A stretch of DNA of 64,000 nucleotides, from positions 229,501 through 293,500 of the forward strand of contig WBZZ01002516.1 of assembly GCA_019918135.1 (NCBI GenBank), read 5' to 3'. Numbering within the stretch: the first letter of the stretch is position 1; each line of letters begins with the position of its first letter. Shown here in pieces: positions 9,086-16,802 of this stretch. A program made the position numbers and the translations under genes. The notes beneath the pieces are model-generated. The model was not told the DNA's origin. It ran no database searches and was given only the letters and a program-made list of their open reading frames with translations. The stretch is from Paulinella micropora. Its lineage: Eukaryota; Cercozoa; Imbricatea; Euglyphida; Paulinellidae.

Positions 9086-9271
9086 TCACTTCTTCTTCTT
9101 CTTCTTCTTGCTTTTGGTCTTGGTAATGGACTTTTTGGCCGGACGGATGGGCTCCTTGGTACCGGTCTTGGCTACTTTGTGAAGGTACCGGGCGTAAGCA
9201 ACCGGGTCGGCCGCTCCGTACCGCAACGCGGTCTCTGCGGTCATAATCTTTTTTTCCTTTTTCTCAGTCAA
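9086..9271 (-). CDS. Small lysine-rich protein
   Basis: A 61-residue frame ends in a run of lysines and serine/threonine-lysine pairs (PAKKSITKTKSKKKKKKK). The middle holds a short helix (ALRYGAADPVAYARYLHKVA). The composition suggests a DNA-condensing or nuclear-targeted virion protein, similar to basic core peptides of adenovirus-like viruses, but this is inference. It lies between the SLATT-like gene and the penton-like gene, all on the minus strand. Confidence 0.45.
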   Translation of the reverse strand: MTEKKEKKIMTAETALRYGAADPVAYARYLHKVAKTGTKEPIRPAKKSITKTKSKKKKKKK

Positions 9272-9304
9272 TGAACAATTTAATAAGAAGAAAAAAAAAC
9301 TGTA

Positions 9305-10147
9305 CTAGCTTCCTGCCTTGGAAAGGAGCATTTCCCACTCGGCGCCGTTGAGTTGGACCTTGTTGTGTGTGTCCGGACTGACTAGCTGGATGTTGAGGTG
9401 CTTGGTAGGCCTAGGGAAATTGATCCATTGGCGGTGTGTGTCGAAGGCGGAGCTCTGGTAAGCCCCGGCGGAGGCGAGGAAGGGGATGACGAGGGAAGCG
9501 TTGTGCGCGCGTTGCGTCTTGACGATGGCGAGCGTGTTGCCGTTGTTGTCCAGCTTCCTGTCCTCGATGTTGCCCCCGAGCGCGTAGCTGGAGCTGGAGG
9601 ATTCCTTGATCTGGATGCCGAGGGAGATGGGCGTGCCTAGCGCAACCACGTTGGGCAGCAGGTTGGCCTGGTTGGGCACGAGCTGGTAGAGGACGTCGGA
9701 GGCGCTGCTGCGAAAGCCGAGGATGGCGTGCGCGCTGTCGCCCTTGTGATTGGAGTAGATTTGGAACTCGGCGCCCGCGGGCAGCGTGAACTGCAGCTTC
9801 ATGACCGGTTCGATGTACTCGACGAGGATGGCTGGCCCTTCCATGGTGTAGGCCAGTAGGAGGTCGGTGAGTGTGTCCGCGAGCGTTTTGGCCGTGTAGT
9901 TCTGGGACGGGATGGTGATCGTGACGTCGCCGGTGCCGGTCTTGAAGAGGTAGAGCCTGTTGTTGGTGGAGTTGACGTTGTAGATGGTGTTGGGGATGGT
10001 GGCCCAGATGAGGCGGTAGTCGCCGACGATGGCCTCCGGGAGAGGGAGGCGGAAGAGCGCGGGGTCGCCGTCTCCCTGCAGGCGCTCCCGGTCCTTGGAG
10101 CGGACCAGGAGGTTCATTTCGCTGAGGTTGCGCAGCTGGCCGTGCAT
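9305..10147 (-). CDS. Penton-like minor capsid protein candidate
   Basis: About 280 residues from the ATG at 10147, chosen because the longer frame to 10240 would overlap the start of the divergent gene at 10212 and is rich in low-complexity residues. The sequence has the features of PLV/Polinton minor capsid (penton) proteins: an opening strand around LFRLPLPEAI, a YRLIWATIPNTIYNVN segment with the IPN turn, then alternating strands with TITIPSQNYT and TLADTLTDLL. Single-jelly-roll pentons close the fivefold vertices of such capsids. The related pattern in the protein at 24072-24974 supports the call. Divergent start with the gene at 10212 leaves a shared 64-base promoter region. Confidence 0.6.
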   Translation of the reverse strand: MHGQLRNLSEMNLLVRSKDRERLQGDGDPALFRLPLPEAIVGDYRLIWATIPNTIYNVNSTNNRLYLFKTGTGDVTITIPSQNYTAKTLADTLTDLLLAYTMEGPAILVEYIEPVMKLQFTLPAGAEFQIYSNHKGDSAHAILGFRSSASDVLYQLVPNQANLLPNVVALGTPISLGIQIKESSSSSYALGGNIEDRKLDNNGNTLAIVKTQRAHNASLVIPFLASAGAYQSSAFDTHRQWINFPRPTKHLNIQLVSPDTHNKVQLNGAEWEMLLSKAGS

Positions 10148-10211
10148 TATTTTTTTTTCTTCTTCTTCCGTGTGACTATACTCGCGAGAAGAAAAAAAAA
10201 AGGAGGCGAAG
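10148..10211. promoter_or_regulatory. Divergent promoter region between penton-like and basic-protein genes
   Basis: Only 64 bases separate the ATGs at 10147 (minus) and 10212 (plus). The span is symmetric in composition: a T-run with CTTCTTC on the left and GAGAAGAAAAAAAAA on the right, around TGACTATACTCG. The GAAGAAA-type run before each start resembles the purine-rich motifs upstream of other genes in element A. A shared bidirectional promoter is inferred. Confidence 0.4.
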
Positions 10212-11096
10212 ATGGCGCGACGGCTGCCCCCACCGGCCATGAACTTCGATCACATCCCAAAGCCCAAGCGGCCGATGCCTGCACTCGTTGCGCAAGATAG
10301 CAAAGTGATCAAGCCCGGTACCCTAGTACAATCGAAGAAGTCGGCTTTCCGGGATAAGAAGCTAACAAAAACACGAAAGTTTAAGGCGCTCGAAGAACCC
10401 GTGGGACGCCGTGGCATTAAGCGAGTGCGAAAAAACCTGTTTCCGAAAGACGCGAGCCTCACCACCGACGAGAGCAAAAGTCGCAAAAAGGCTGCGCAGC
10501 GAACTAGAAATCTGAAGACCGCAGCCGACCGCAATGCGCGCATGGCTTCCGAGATACGGGAGTTCCGCCGAGCAAATCTGCCAGAACTGAACACTGTAGA
10601 AGATATAAAGCGGCTGCGTGATGACAGTTTAAGCGTTTACGAAGACCGAGGTCTATACGAAGCGGAACATAGGCACCCGCTTAGAAGACAGATTAGGGCT
10701 GCAACAGACCGAGGAAATCTGATCCAAATGGCATTGCATGACAGGGACGACATCCGAGCAGCTGGTAAAACTCCGGTGCCCATGCATGCTAATTACAGCA
10801 AATACCTGGTTCAGGCATGGAAAGGCGCGACGCATGAACGCGTGGCTGTAGACCCTGGCGTACATATTTTTTTTTCTTCCTCTCTTTTTTTGTTAACAGA
10901 GAAGATTAGAAAATGCCAAAGAAGGTGCCGATGGCCAAGAAGTCGGCGCTCAAGAAGCCGGCGCTCAAGAGGCCGATGGCCAAGAAGTCAGCGCGCAGGA
11001 GGCCGAGGCCGAGGCCGCCGTCGCCCGCGCGCACGCGTTCTCCCAGCCCAAACGGGACGATGCCGGATCCGGTGCAGCCCGCCCCAGCCAGGCTAA
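10212..11096 (+). CDS. Basic protein, possible virion core or scaffold component
   Basis: The frame gives 294 residues; the first 220 are strongly basic, with clusters such as RRGIKRVRKNLFPK and SRKKAAQRTRNLK, then an acidic-basic helical middle. The last 60 residues are arginine-rich and overlap the start of the next gene at 10913 in another frame, so the useful protein is probably the part before about 10870. The composition fits a DNA-binding core protein like adenovirus V or VII, or a minor capsid protein; no domain was recognised. A T-run at 10867-10890 precedes the next gene. Confidence 0.45.
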   Translation: MARRLPPPAMNFDHIPKPKRPMPALVAQDSKVIKPGTLVQSKKSAFRDKKLTKTRKFKALEEPVGRRGIKRVRKNLFPKDASLTTDESKSRKKAAQRTRNLKTAADRNARMASEIREFRRANLPELNTVEDIKRLRDDSLSVYEDRGLYEAEHRHPLRRQIRAATDRGNLIQMALHDRDDIRAAGKTPVPMHANYSKYLVQAWKGATHERVAVDPGVHIFFSSSLFLLTEKIRKCQRRCRWPRSRRSRSRRSRGRWPRSQRAGGRGRGRRRPRARVLPAQTGRCRIRCSPPQPG

Positions 11097-11299
11097 CGCC
11101 CCGGGAGAAGGAGATGTGGAAGAGAACGTACTTGGCGAAGCACTACACGCCCGGACAGAAGAGGGTGATGCGGAGGAAGCTGTGGGAAGTCCAGGACATC
11201 GACCCGAGCCTCTTGGCAGAGAGGAAAAGCTATATAGCGGACCAGCGGAGGTTGCAAGAGCAGGGCCTGTGGATTAAGAGCAGGCGTCAGCGCTTTTAA
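10913..11299 (+). CDS. Lys/Arg/Pro-rich small protein, probable DNA-binding virion protein
   Basis: This 128-residue protein starts with repeats of the type KKSALKKPALKRPMAKKSA, like the histone H1 or adenovirus core-protein tail, followed by an SPS/RTRSPSP segment and a folded C-terminal part beginning LTPREKEMWKRTYLAKHY. The 5' region contains AAGAAGCCGGCGCTCAAG-type short repeats at 10935-10990. It is likely to bind packaged DNA. It is followed closely by the RuvC-like gene, with the start motif at 11294 overlapping its stop. Confidence 0.55.
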   Translation: MPKKVPMAKKSALKKPALKRPMAKKSARRRPRPRPPSPARTRSPSPNGTMPDPVQPAPARLTPREKEMWKRTYLAKHYTPGQKRVMRRKLWEVQDIDPSLLAERKSYIADQRRLQEQGLWIKSRRQRF

Positions 11300-11307
11300 T
11301 CTTCTGG
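11294..11307 (+). promoter_or_regulatory. TTTTAATCTTCTGG start-proximal motif before the resolvase gene
   Basis: TTTTAATCTTCTGG overlaps the stop of the preceding gene and lies 22 bases before the ATG at 11330. The same core occurs on the minus strand before the genes that begin at 14942, 16138 and 13985. The repeated placement, with the TAA doubling as stop codon of the upstream gene, suggests a virus promoter or gene-junction signal. Confidence 0.5.
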
Positions 11308-11329
11308 CCCCAATTTCCCAAAGAAGCAA

Positions 11330-11926
11330 ATGAAGAGGATCGTGTCGGTAGACCCTGGCCTGCGCAATTTGGGCGTGGTGGTGGTGGAGAGCGACGGCCC
11401 GCAGTACGTGAAAGTGCTGTACGCGGAGGTGCTGGACGTGGCGCGGCAGCGCATGAACGACGCCGAGAAGACCAAGGCGATCTACAGGCAGCTGGGCGCT
11501 ATCCGCGAGGCGTACGGCGCGGACGTGGCGCTGGTGGAAGACCAGAATTTCGGCAGACAGAACACCAACGGCGACAACCTGCTGGTTCAAGTCGCGGCCG
11601 GCACAAGGCTGCTGTCGATGGACGCTAAGGAGTTAATTTACCGGCCGTCCTATTTCAAGTTTTCTGCTTTCTACGCGCTCCGGAGCACGGACCCTACCCT
11701 TAAGGGGCGTTACAAGGAAGAGAGCAAAGTGTTAGCAGTGAATTTAATTAAGCAGTACAAGGTGGTGGGCAAGACCGAGCAGATCGGCGCTAGCGATCAC
11801 TTGTCCGACGCGTTCGGCCTCGCTATGGCCGTGCTGCTCAAATCGTTTGGGCGGGAGCGCTCGGAGCCACTGCCGGTACCGGTGCTGCCGGTACCGGTGC
11901 TGCCGGTGCTGGTTCCCGCCCCTTGA
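11330..11926 (+). CDS. RuvC-like Holliday junction resolvase (poxvirus A22 type)
   Basis: A 198-residue protein of the RNase H-fold resolvase family. It opens with the first catalytic strand IVSVDPGLRNLGV (D8), has the second acid in VALVEDQNF (E70), and the C-terminal acidic pair in ASDHLSDAFGLA (D156, D160). This is the spacing of poxvirus A22 and giant-virus RuvC-like enzymes that cut four-way junctions and concatemers before packaging. The last 20 residues are a PVPVLP repeat that overlaps, on the opposite strand, the end of the HMG-like gene. The family call is firm; its place among capsid genes fits a role in resolving replicated DNA for packaging. Confidence 0.85.
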   Translation: MKRIVSVDPGLRNLGVVVVESDGPQYVKVLYAEVLDVARQRMNDAEKTKAIYRQLGAIREAYGADVALVEDQNFGRQNTNGDNLLVQVAAGTRLLSMDAKELIYRPSYFKFSAFYALRSTDPTLKGRYKEESKVLAVNLIKQYKVVGKTEQIGASDHLSDAFGLAMAVLLKSFGRERSEPLPVPVLPVPVLPVLVPAP

Positions 11927-12134
11927 CGACGCTGCTGTAGGACTCCTTGTCGTTCTTCCACATCTCTCCGATGCGCTGCATGCGCTCCTTGTGCGGTAGC
12001 TTCTTGATCTCTTCCTCCTTCATCTTCTCTTGGAAGTAGGCATTGTACTTGGAAGGCGCCCTTGTCCTCTTCTGCTTGGCCGCCACCACCGTCTCCTCGG
12101 CGGGCTTGGGCTTGCAGTTGTCGCAGTAAGACAT
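11838..12134 (-). CDS. HMG-box/YABBY-like small DNA-binding protein
   Basis: The 98-residue protein begins with a CDNC pair, then a basic stretch and an HMG-type helix APSKYNAYFQEKMKEEE, followed by KERMQRIGEMWKND, matching the first and second helices of HMG or YABBY boxes. Such short HMG-like proteins occur in several giant viruses and PLVs, where they may bend or coat DNA. The C-terminal 25 residues are a PAAPVPA repeat encoded by the same bases as the PVPVLP tail of the convergent resolvase gene. The cysteine pair alone is not a full zinc site. Confidence 0.65.
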   Translation of the reverse strand: MSYCDNCKPKPAEETVVAAKQKRTRAPSKYNAYFQEKMKEEEIKKLPHKERMQRIGEMWKNDKESYSSVVKGREPAPAAPVPAAPVPAVAPSAPAQTI

Positions 12135-12197
12135 CTCTTTAATTAAAAGGGAAGCCTTTCATACTTAATAGGCACTAGAAGATTCTTTTTTTTCTTT

Positions 12198-13985
12198 TTA
12201 AGCAGCGGCTACGTCTAGAGTGCCGGCCCGCTCGTGCAGGTATCGAAAAAAGGCAGAGTAGATGAAAACGTCGTAGACGCCGGAAATGAAGCCGCGCTTG
12301 CCTACGACGGGCGTGCCGGGGATAAGGTCCTCGTTGGCATTGGTGCCGTCTGACTTGACACTGAGCTTGAGCTGGTAGAAGTCGTCGCGTGGCCAGACGA
12401 CCGGCTGCCCGTCGAGCGTGGTGATGGTGGCGGTGTAGACAGAGGCCGTGTTGCTTTCTATGTCGGCGGCAGTCGCGCCCGCCCGCGTGCTGGTGAAAGA
12501 GATCTTGACCCCCTGTGACTTGAGGTAGGCGTTCCTGGCGAGTATGGTGTTGAGGTTGGTGAGGCCATTGGTGGCGGGCGAAGTGTAGCGGATGTTGCTG
12601 ACCTGTGTAAAAGTGTTGCCGGTCTTGGCCTCGATGATGGCGACGGCGGTGCCCTTGAAGCTGACAAAGAGGCGTAGGGTGTTGGTGGCGATGGCAGGCA
12701 CGGCCGCCGTATAGATGGCGCCGTAGGTGAAGGGGATGGAGCTGAGAATATGCTCAGGCCCAGTGCGCAGCACGAGCCGTTCGCGGTCGCCCTTGAAGTG
12801 CTTGAAGCCGTTCATGCCGCCGTCCATCATGCCCGGGAGGTCGTTGCTGAAGGGGATGCAGTAGATGTTGTTGTGCTTGAGAAAAGAGTGGTTGACTAGC
12901 TCGCCGAGCGTGTGTTCGCGGAAATAGCGCTCGTTGACGGGCGTGCCTTCGCCCAAGTTGGAGCGGCCGTTGACGTCCTCGAGGTCGATGGTGGTGTCGT
13001 CTCCGAGCGAGTCGCAGATGAGGACGCGGTCCTGGTTCAAGGGGCTGTAGGTTACGTTGCCGTCGTAGTAGCCCGCCTGGCTGCCGCTCTTGCGGAAATA
13101 GACAAAGAGCGCGCCCGAGTTGTGCGAGAACTGGTCGAGGTCGAAGCGGTACTCTTGGTTAGGCACCATGACGTTGCCGAAATCGGCGTACTGCACGTAG
13201 TCGATGTAGTGCTGCTCGTGGACTTTGCCTAGCTTGGAAGGGTGCTTGGAGAGCCGCAGGCCGTTGGGCAGCACGTGGCAGCCCGAGATGAGCCTGATCT
13301 CGTTGAGGTAAGTCGTGCAAGGGACCGCCAGGGCGGTCTGATCGCGCTGGAAGATACCGTAGTTGCCGCCCTTGGGGTAGAAGCGGATCTCGAGGTCGCC
13401 GCGCAGGGTGGAGAGGTCGAGGTCCATGCCGTTGAGCCAAGTGTGGATGAGGGGTAGGTAGAAGAAGTGGGTCTGGTCCTTGACAAAAGTGCGGCCCGTC
13501 TCGCGGCCGGTGTATGGGTCCATGTTGATGATGTCGGCGACGCGTTCGAGCGCCTCGACTGGTAGGGTGTTGAAGGACAGGTGCAGCATGTCGGCGTACT
13601 TGCGGCTGATCTCGGTGCCCGTGAGGCGGTCGTAGAACTCGATGCGCTCGAACCAGTGGCTGACGGGCATGACGCGGGAGTCGGTGGGCTGGCTGGCGGT
13701 GGCGGTGGTGAAGGTGACGGAGAAGCGCAGCGTGTTGTCCTCGAGGACCCCGGCGGAGTTGTTTTCGAGGATGAAGCTGAAGTAGGCGGTGTTGTTGAGA
13801 GCGCCGGTGGGAGGGGCGGGCGCCATGATGGTCTGGACCCAGGCGGGCCGGACATTGATGGCCGACTTGTGGTCCGGGTCAAGCACAATCCCTTGTCCGG
13901 TGCGTTCGTCCCGCTTACCCGAATCTACTTTGGCCTTTTTGACGGCCGCGGGAGGCACAATGGTAAGGGCGGAATTGCGCTTCAT
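12198..13985 (-). CDS. Major capsid protein, double jelly roll (element A)
   Basis: The 595-residue protein has the usual length and layout of PLV/Polinton major capsid proteins. After a basic N-terminus it shows alternating beta strands, with RPAWVQTIMAPAPPTGAL, the HWFERIEFYDRLTG segment, LEIRFYPKGG near the end of the first jelly roll, then the second jelly roll with EHILSSIPFTYGAIYTAA and a C-terminal FIYSAFFRYLHERAG segment. Trimers of this fold form the pseudo-hexameric capsomers. The start motif TTTTAATCTTCT lies 55 bases upstream (14041-14052). The frame is whole. It is the first gene of a long minus-strand structural block reaching to 21755. Confidence 0.85.
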   Translation of the reverse strand: MKRNSALTIVPPAAVKKAKVDSGKRDERTGQGIVLDPDHKSAINVRPAWVQTIMAPAPPTGALNNTAYFSFILENNSAGVLEDNTLRFSVTFTTATASQPTDSRVMPVSHWFERIEFYDRLTGTEISRKYADMLHLSFNTLPVEALERVADIINMDPYTGRETGRTFVKDQTHFFYLPLIHTWLNGMDLDLSTLRGDLEIRFYPKGGNYGIFQRDQTALAVPCTTYLNEIRLISGCHVLPNGLRLSKHPSKLGKVHEQHYIDYVQYADFGNVMVPNQEYRFDLDQFSHNSGALFVYFRKSGSQAGYYDGNVTYSPLNQDRVLICDSLGDDTTIDLEDVNGRSNLGEGTPVNERYFREHTLGELVNHSFLKHNNIYCIPFSNDLPGMMDGGMNGFKHFKGDRERLVLRTGPEHILSSIPFTYGAIYTAAVPAIATNTLRLFVSFKGTAVAIIEAKTGNTFTQVSNIRYTSPATNGLTNLNTILARNAYLKSQGVKISFTSTRAGATAADIESNTASVYTATITTLDGQPVVWPRDDFYQLKLSVKSDGTNANEDLIPGTPVVGKRGFISGVYDVFIYSAFFRYLHERAGTLDVAAA

Positions 13986-14040
13986 ATGAGTACAGACCTC
14001 TCCGGGGGGCGGACCGGTATAGGATTAGGAGTAACACAAC

Positions 14041-14052
14041 AGAAGATTAAAA
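14041..14052 (-). promoter_or_regulatory. TTTTAATCTTCT motif upstream of the major capsid gene
   Basis: On the minus strand TTTTAATCTTCT stands 55 bases before the MCP ATG at 13985. It follows an A-run and the end of the gene at 14061. Same core as the motifs at 11294, 14958 and 16173. Confidence 0.45.
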
Positions 14053-14060
14053 TTTTTTTG

Positions 14061-14363
14061 TTACTTGCGCGTGAGGAGGTAGACGCCGCCGAGGCCGGCC
14101 GCGGCCACAAGAGGCCACTTGAGGTTTTCGGTGGCCTTTGTGGCGCCGTGGATCATTTCTTTGGGCAGATGCACGATCTCGTCGATCTCCTGGCCCGTCC
14201 AGGCAGCGACTTTTCTAAAGTTCTCGGCCGCGCGGACGTTGCGCTCGTGCTGCCGGCGGTGTATGCGGTCGTGCTTGGCCTGTCGCGCCTGCCGGCGGAG
14301 GGAGAGCAGGTGCTTTCTTTCCGTGCGGGCGGCTTTCCGGACCGAAGCGTGCCGTTTACCCAT
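14061..14363 (-). CDS. Small basic protein with C-terminal membrane anchor
   Basis: This 100-residue protein has a strongly basic first half (RKAARTERKHLLSLRRQARQ) and a hydrophobic C-terminal helix (WPLVAAAGLGGVYLL) closing with TRK. Tail-anchored basic proteins of this kind could bind DNA or capsid on one side and a membrane on the other. No family recognised. It lies directly upstream of the major capsid gene on the same strand. Confidence 0.55.
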   Translation of the reverse strand: MGKRHASVRKAARTERKHLLSLRRQARQAKHDRIHRRQHERNVRAAENFRKVAAWTGQEIDEIVHLPKEMIHGATKATENLKWPLVAAAGLGGVYLLTRK

Positions 14364-14434
14364 TTCCGGCTCTTTATTGATTAAGGATAGTTCCGGGAGA
14401 AAATTGTTTTTTTTTTTCTTCTTCTTAAAGACTT

Positions 14435-14812
14435 TTAATAAACGATAACCTGGCAGATCCTGCCGAGTATGTCTGTGACGGGCGTGAGGAAGCGTTCGCT
14501 AGTAAGTAAATCTGCGCTGGCGAGTATGCGCTGCTTGAGCTGCGCGGTGTTCGGCGTGGGTGCCTTCATGCGGTTGGCCAGGAGGAGCCAGGTCTTTGAC
14601 TCGGATTTTACGTAGTTGCCAAGTTTTCCATCCCGGTAGGCGGGCAGGAAGAATCTTTGTACTATAGAGACCTGCTGCTCGAGGAGGGTGGCGCCTGCCT
14701 GGCCCTTGGCTTCATTTATCTCCGCTTGGGTCGCTAGCTTGTGCTGCAGGAAGACGTTGTCGAGCTCCAGGAAGAGCGTCGTTAGTGCCTGCCGCTTGGT
14801 TTGCTGGGACAT
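14435..14812 (-). CDS. Hypothetical 125-residue helical protein
   Basis: The protein is mostly helical and soluble by composition, with LFLELDNVFLQHKLATQAEI and a conserved-looking WLLLANRMKAPTPNTAQL segment. It overlaps the upstream gene (14712-14942) by about 100 bases in another frame. The gene is followed by a T-run (14408-14427). It sits in the structural block, so a virion role is likely, but I recognise no family. Confidence 0.5.
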   Translation of the reverse strand: MSQQTKRQALTTLFLELDNVFLQHKLATQAEINEAKGQAGATLLEQQVSIVQRFFLPAYRDGKLGNYVKSESKTWLLLANRMKAPTPNTAQLKQRILASADLLTSERFLTPVTDILGRICQVIVY

Positions 14813-14942
14813 GTGGAGCGGGCCGGTCTAGATCGCAGGGCTCTGGGTAGTAGTAGCGGTGTCCGGCGATTAAACGGTAGGAGGTCGCGAAGGCTAGCAC
14901 AATGACTGCCCAGGCAAGGATCGCTTCTTGCCAGAGGTGCAT
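14712..14942 (-). CDS. Small single-pass membrane protein
   Basis: A 76-residue frame starts at the ATG at 14942, 15 bases after the TTTTAATCTTCTGG motif. Residues 4-25 form one hydrophobic segment (EAILAWAVIVLAFATSYRLIA), after which the chain is polar and proline-rich. The position of the motif supports it being expressed. The 3' part overlaps the next gene in a different frame, so the real end is less certain than the start. Confidence 0.45.
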   Translation of the reverse strand: MHLWQEAILAWAVIVLAFATSYRLIAGHRYYYPEPCDLDRPAPHVPANQAAGTNDALPGARQRLPAAQASDPSGDK

Positions 14943-14957
14943 TTACTTCTTAAACCG

Positions 14958-14971
14958 CCAGAAGATTAAAA
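14958..14971 (-). promoter_or_regulatory. TTTTAATCTTCTGG motif before the 14942 gene
   Basis: Minus-strand TTTTAATCTTCTGG overlaps the stop codon of the gene at 14966-15445 and lies 15 bases before the ATG at 14942. Identical over 14 bases to the motif at 11294-11307. Confidence 0.5.
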
Positions 14972-15445
14972 CTGGTATTCGTGTCCGTCTGAGTGAGGAG
15001 CGATGTAGTTTTCGTAGAAGAACTGCGAGACGATCTCGGTGACGGCGCCGAGCATGAAGAGCCTGGAGCCCTCGTCACCTGCCGCTGGCTTGAAGGCCCT
15101 GCCCGCAAAGAAGCCAGGGAGGGTGGCCATGAGCACACCGCCACCGACGACGTGGACGGCGAGGCTAGGGTACCTGGTCAACCGGCCCTCTTGCGTGTGT
15201 CCCAGAACGCGTGACTGGAGGATGTCGACGATGCTGGTAATAAGAAAGGCGTACAAGGCAAAGCCCGTTCCCTTAGAGAGCGTATAGCCTCCGCCGAGCG
15301 TGAACCGCGAGATGGAAAACTGTGCGTCGGAGTTGGGGATGACAAAAGGGGCGGCCACATACGCAAAGGCCGCGGCGGTGAGGCTGCGGCCGATGTTTTC
15401 AAAAGAGACGAAATCGGCAACGGCTCCGGGCAGATGTACCGGCAT
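14966..15445 (-). CDS. Multi-pass membrane protein of the structural block
   Basis: About 159 residues from the ATG at 15445; the longer frame to 15493 adds only a hydrophobic run read from an A-rich leader. It shows three to four hydrophobic stretches, including SLTAAAFAYVAAPFVIP, GFALYAFLITSIVDILQ and VHVVGGGVLMATLPGFFAG. The glycine-rich second helix and the FFYENYIAPH end are distinctive, but I cannot name the family. Many PLVs and Polintons carry one such protein near the capsid genes, possibly in an internal membrane. Confidence 0.55.
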   Translation of the reverse strand: MPVHLPGAVADFVSFENIGRSLTAAAFAYVAAPFVIPNSDAQFSISRFTLGGGYTLSKGTGFALYAFLITSIVDILQSRVLGHTQEGRLTRYPSLAVHVVGGGVLMATLPGFFAGRAFKPAAGDEGSRLFMLGAVTEIVSQFFYENYIAPHSDGHEYQF

Positions 15446-15489
15446 CTGTTTTTTTAATGTAATTAAAACGATCGTAGAAGAAAAAAAAA

Positions 15490-16138
15490 TCATTTTATTC
15501 TGGCGCCCGACGCGTCAAAATTCACACTGCTAGGCGGAATGAGAGCTACGTTCTGTGCGTGGGTGACGGCAGCCATCTGTGCAGTGAGCAGAGTGAGTTC
15601 GGTTAGAGGGTCTAGTGTCTGCATGCCTTTTCCGGCCCGGAGCTTGGCCCGTTCGTAGAGGGAGCCAGCGCTCGTGCTGAAAGCATTTCTGGACAGTGCC
15701 GTTGATCTTGAACCTGCTGCGGCTGGCGATGAGGTTCTCGAGGCAGGCGAGGCCTTGTTGGATGGCTGAGTCGGTGAGGTCGCTGGCGAGATCGCCCTCG
15801 AGCACTTCCTCGACCTCGTCGAGCAGGAGCGGGAGGCGCGCGCGGGGTAGGCGGCGGAGGGCCTTGCTGTCGCAGGAGATGCCGGCCTGTTTGAGCTTGG
15901 GCGCAATGAGAGGGGAGCGGGAGTAGGCAGTGAGGAGTTGGTAGACTGGGTCCTCGCGCAGAGCTGGTTGCGCGCCAGTCACATTGGGAAGAGGAGGAAG
16001 AGGGGGAGGAAGCGGACGAGGGGGGCGCGGGGCCGAAGTGCGCTGCCTCTTCCTGGGCGGCGGCTTTTCAGCAGCGGCAATGGGTTTTGGTTGTTGTTGC
16101 TTTTGGTCGGCCGGTTCGAGGTTAGCAAAAGGGTCCAT
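15490..16138 (-). CDS. Proline-rich structural-block protein, unknown family
   Basis: The gene region begins at the ATG at 16138, 34 bases after the TTTTAATCTTCT motif. The N-terminal 55 residues are rich in proline, glutamine and basic residues; the middle has a helical LPLLLDEVEEVLEGDLASDLTD segment. The region closes near 15490 beside an A-run. No domain was recognised. It may be a capsid cement or scaffold protein by position. Confidence 0.45.
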
Positions 16139-16172
16139 GATCTACAGTGTGCTGATTATCGATTTTGGTAAG

Positions 16173-16184
16173 AGAAGATTAAAA
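16173..16184 (-). promoter_or_regulatory. TTTTAATCTTCT motif before the 16138 gene
   Basis: Minus-strand TTTTAATCTTCT overlaps the stop of the gene at 16179-16802 and stands 34 bases before the ATG at 16138. Confidence 0.45.
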
Positions 16185-16802
16185 CAACGCGGCTCTTTCT
16201 GCTGCTTCCGCGCCGATACCGATGAAGTTGGCAGAAGTCGAGTTGATTGAGTCCCAGCCGCGCACGTTGCAGTCTGCTCTTTCGAAGGCGGAGACGGCGG
16301 GCAGACGAGCCCACTGCTCGTCGCGCATCTTGGCCGACTGGTACTCTTCGATCATGCGCGCCGCCTGCATGCAGCCCTCCCAGTCGTTGCCGTAGTTGCG
16401 GCGGAGCTCCTGTAGCCACGGCCTCATTGGTCCCGATGGGAAATTACCATTCATGTCTGCTGGTCCTACACCATCTTCAAAACAGTTTGCTCTGCGAAAG
16501 CGAACGCCGTACAAAGCATCGATTTGGTTATTGTCTCCCACAAGCAGGACGGCGCCCTTGTACCAGGAGGCCAGTGAGTTTTTACTGAGCTTTCGCGCGA
16601 TTGCCTTCATGTTCTTCATCTCTGCATCTCCCTCGTCTGCGCCGACCGCCTGGAGCGCCGAGAAGATGATGGACGAAGTGGCGAGGGCATCGGTCTTGAC
16701 GACGGGGTCGGTCTGTGTACCGCGCTCGGCGAGCTCATTGACGTGCGCGGCCGCCCTTTCCGCCGGTGTGTTGGTTAGGCGTACTGGCCCCCCGTTGGAC
16801 AT
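16179..16802 (-). CDS. Hypothetical 207-residue protein
   Basis: The protein is soluble in appearance with two helical parts (residues 40-85 and 130-170) joined by a glycine/asparagine-rich section around DGVGPADMNGNFPSGPMRPW. No transmembrane segment. A GAGAAGATATTTTTT stretch lies about 40 bases upstream (near 16841) and resembles the start motif in weakened form. Family unknown; inside the structural block, so probably virion-related. Confidence 0.5.
   Translation of the reverse strand: MSNGGPVRLTNTPAERAAAHVNELAERGTQTDPVVKTDALATSSIIFSALQAVGADEGDAEMKNMKAIARKLSKNSLASWYKGAVLLVGDNNQIDALYGVRFRRANCFEDGVGPADMNGNFPSGPMRPWLQELRRNYGNDWEGCMQAARMIEEYQSAKMRDEQWARLPAVSAFERADCNVRGWDSINSTSANFIGIGAEAAERAALF

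Noticed and set aside
13229-13888. Long minus-strand frame within the major capsid gene
   Set aside because: It is a shadow frame of the GC-rich capsid gene, made of Ser/Thr/Pro low complexity.
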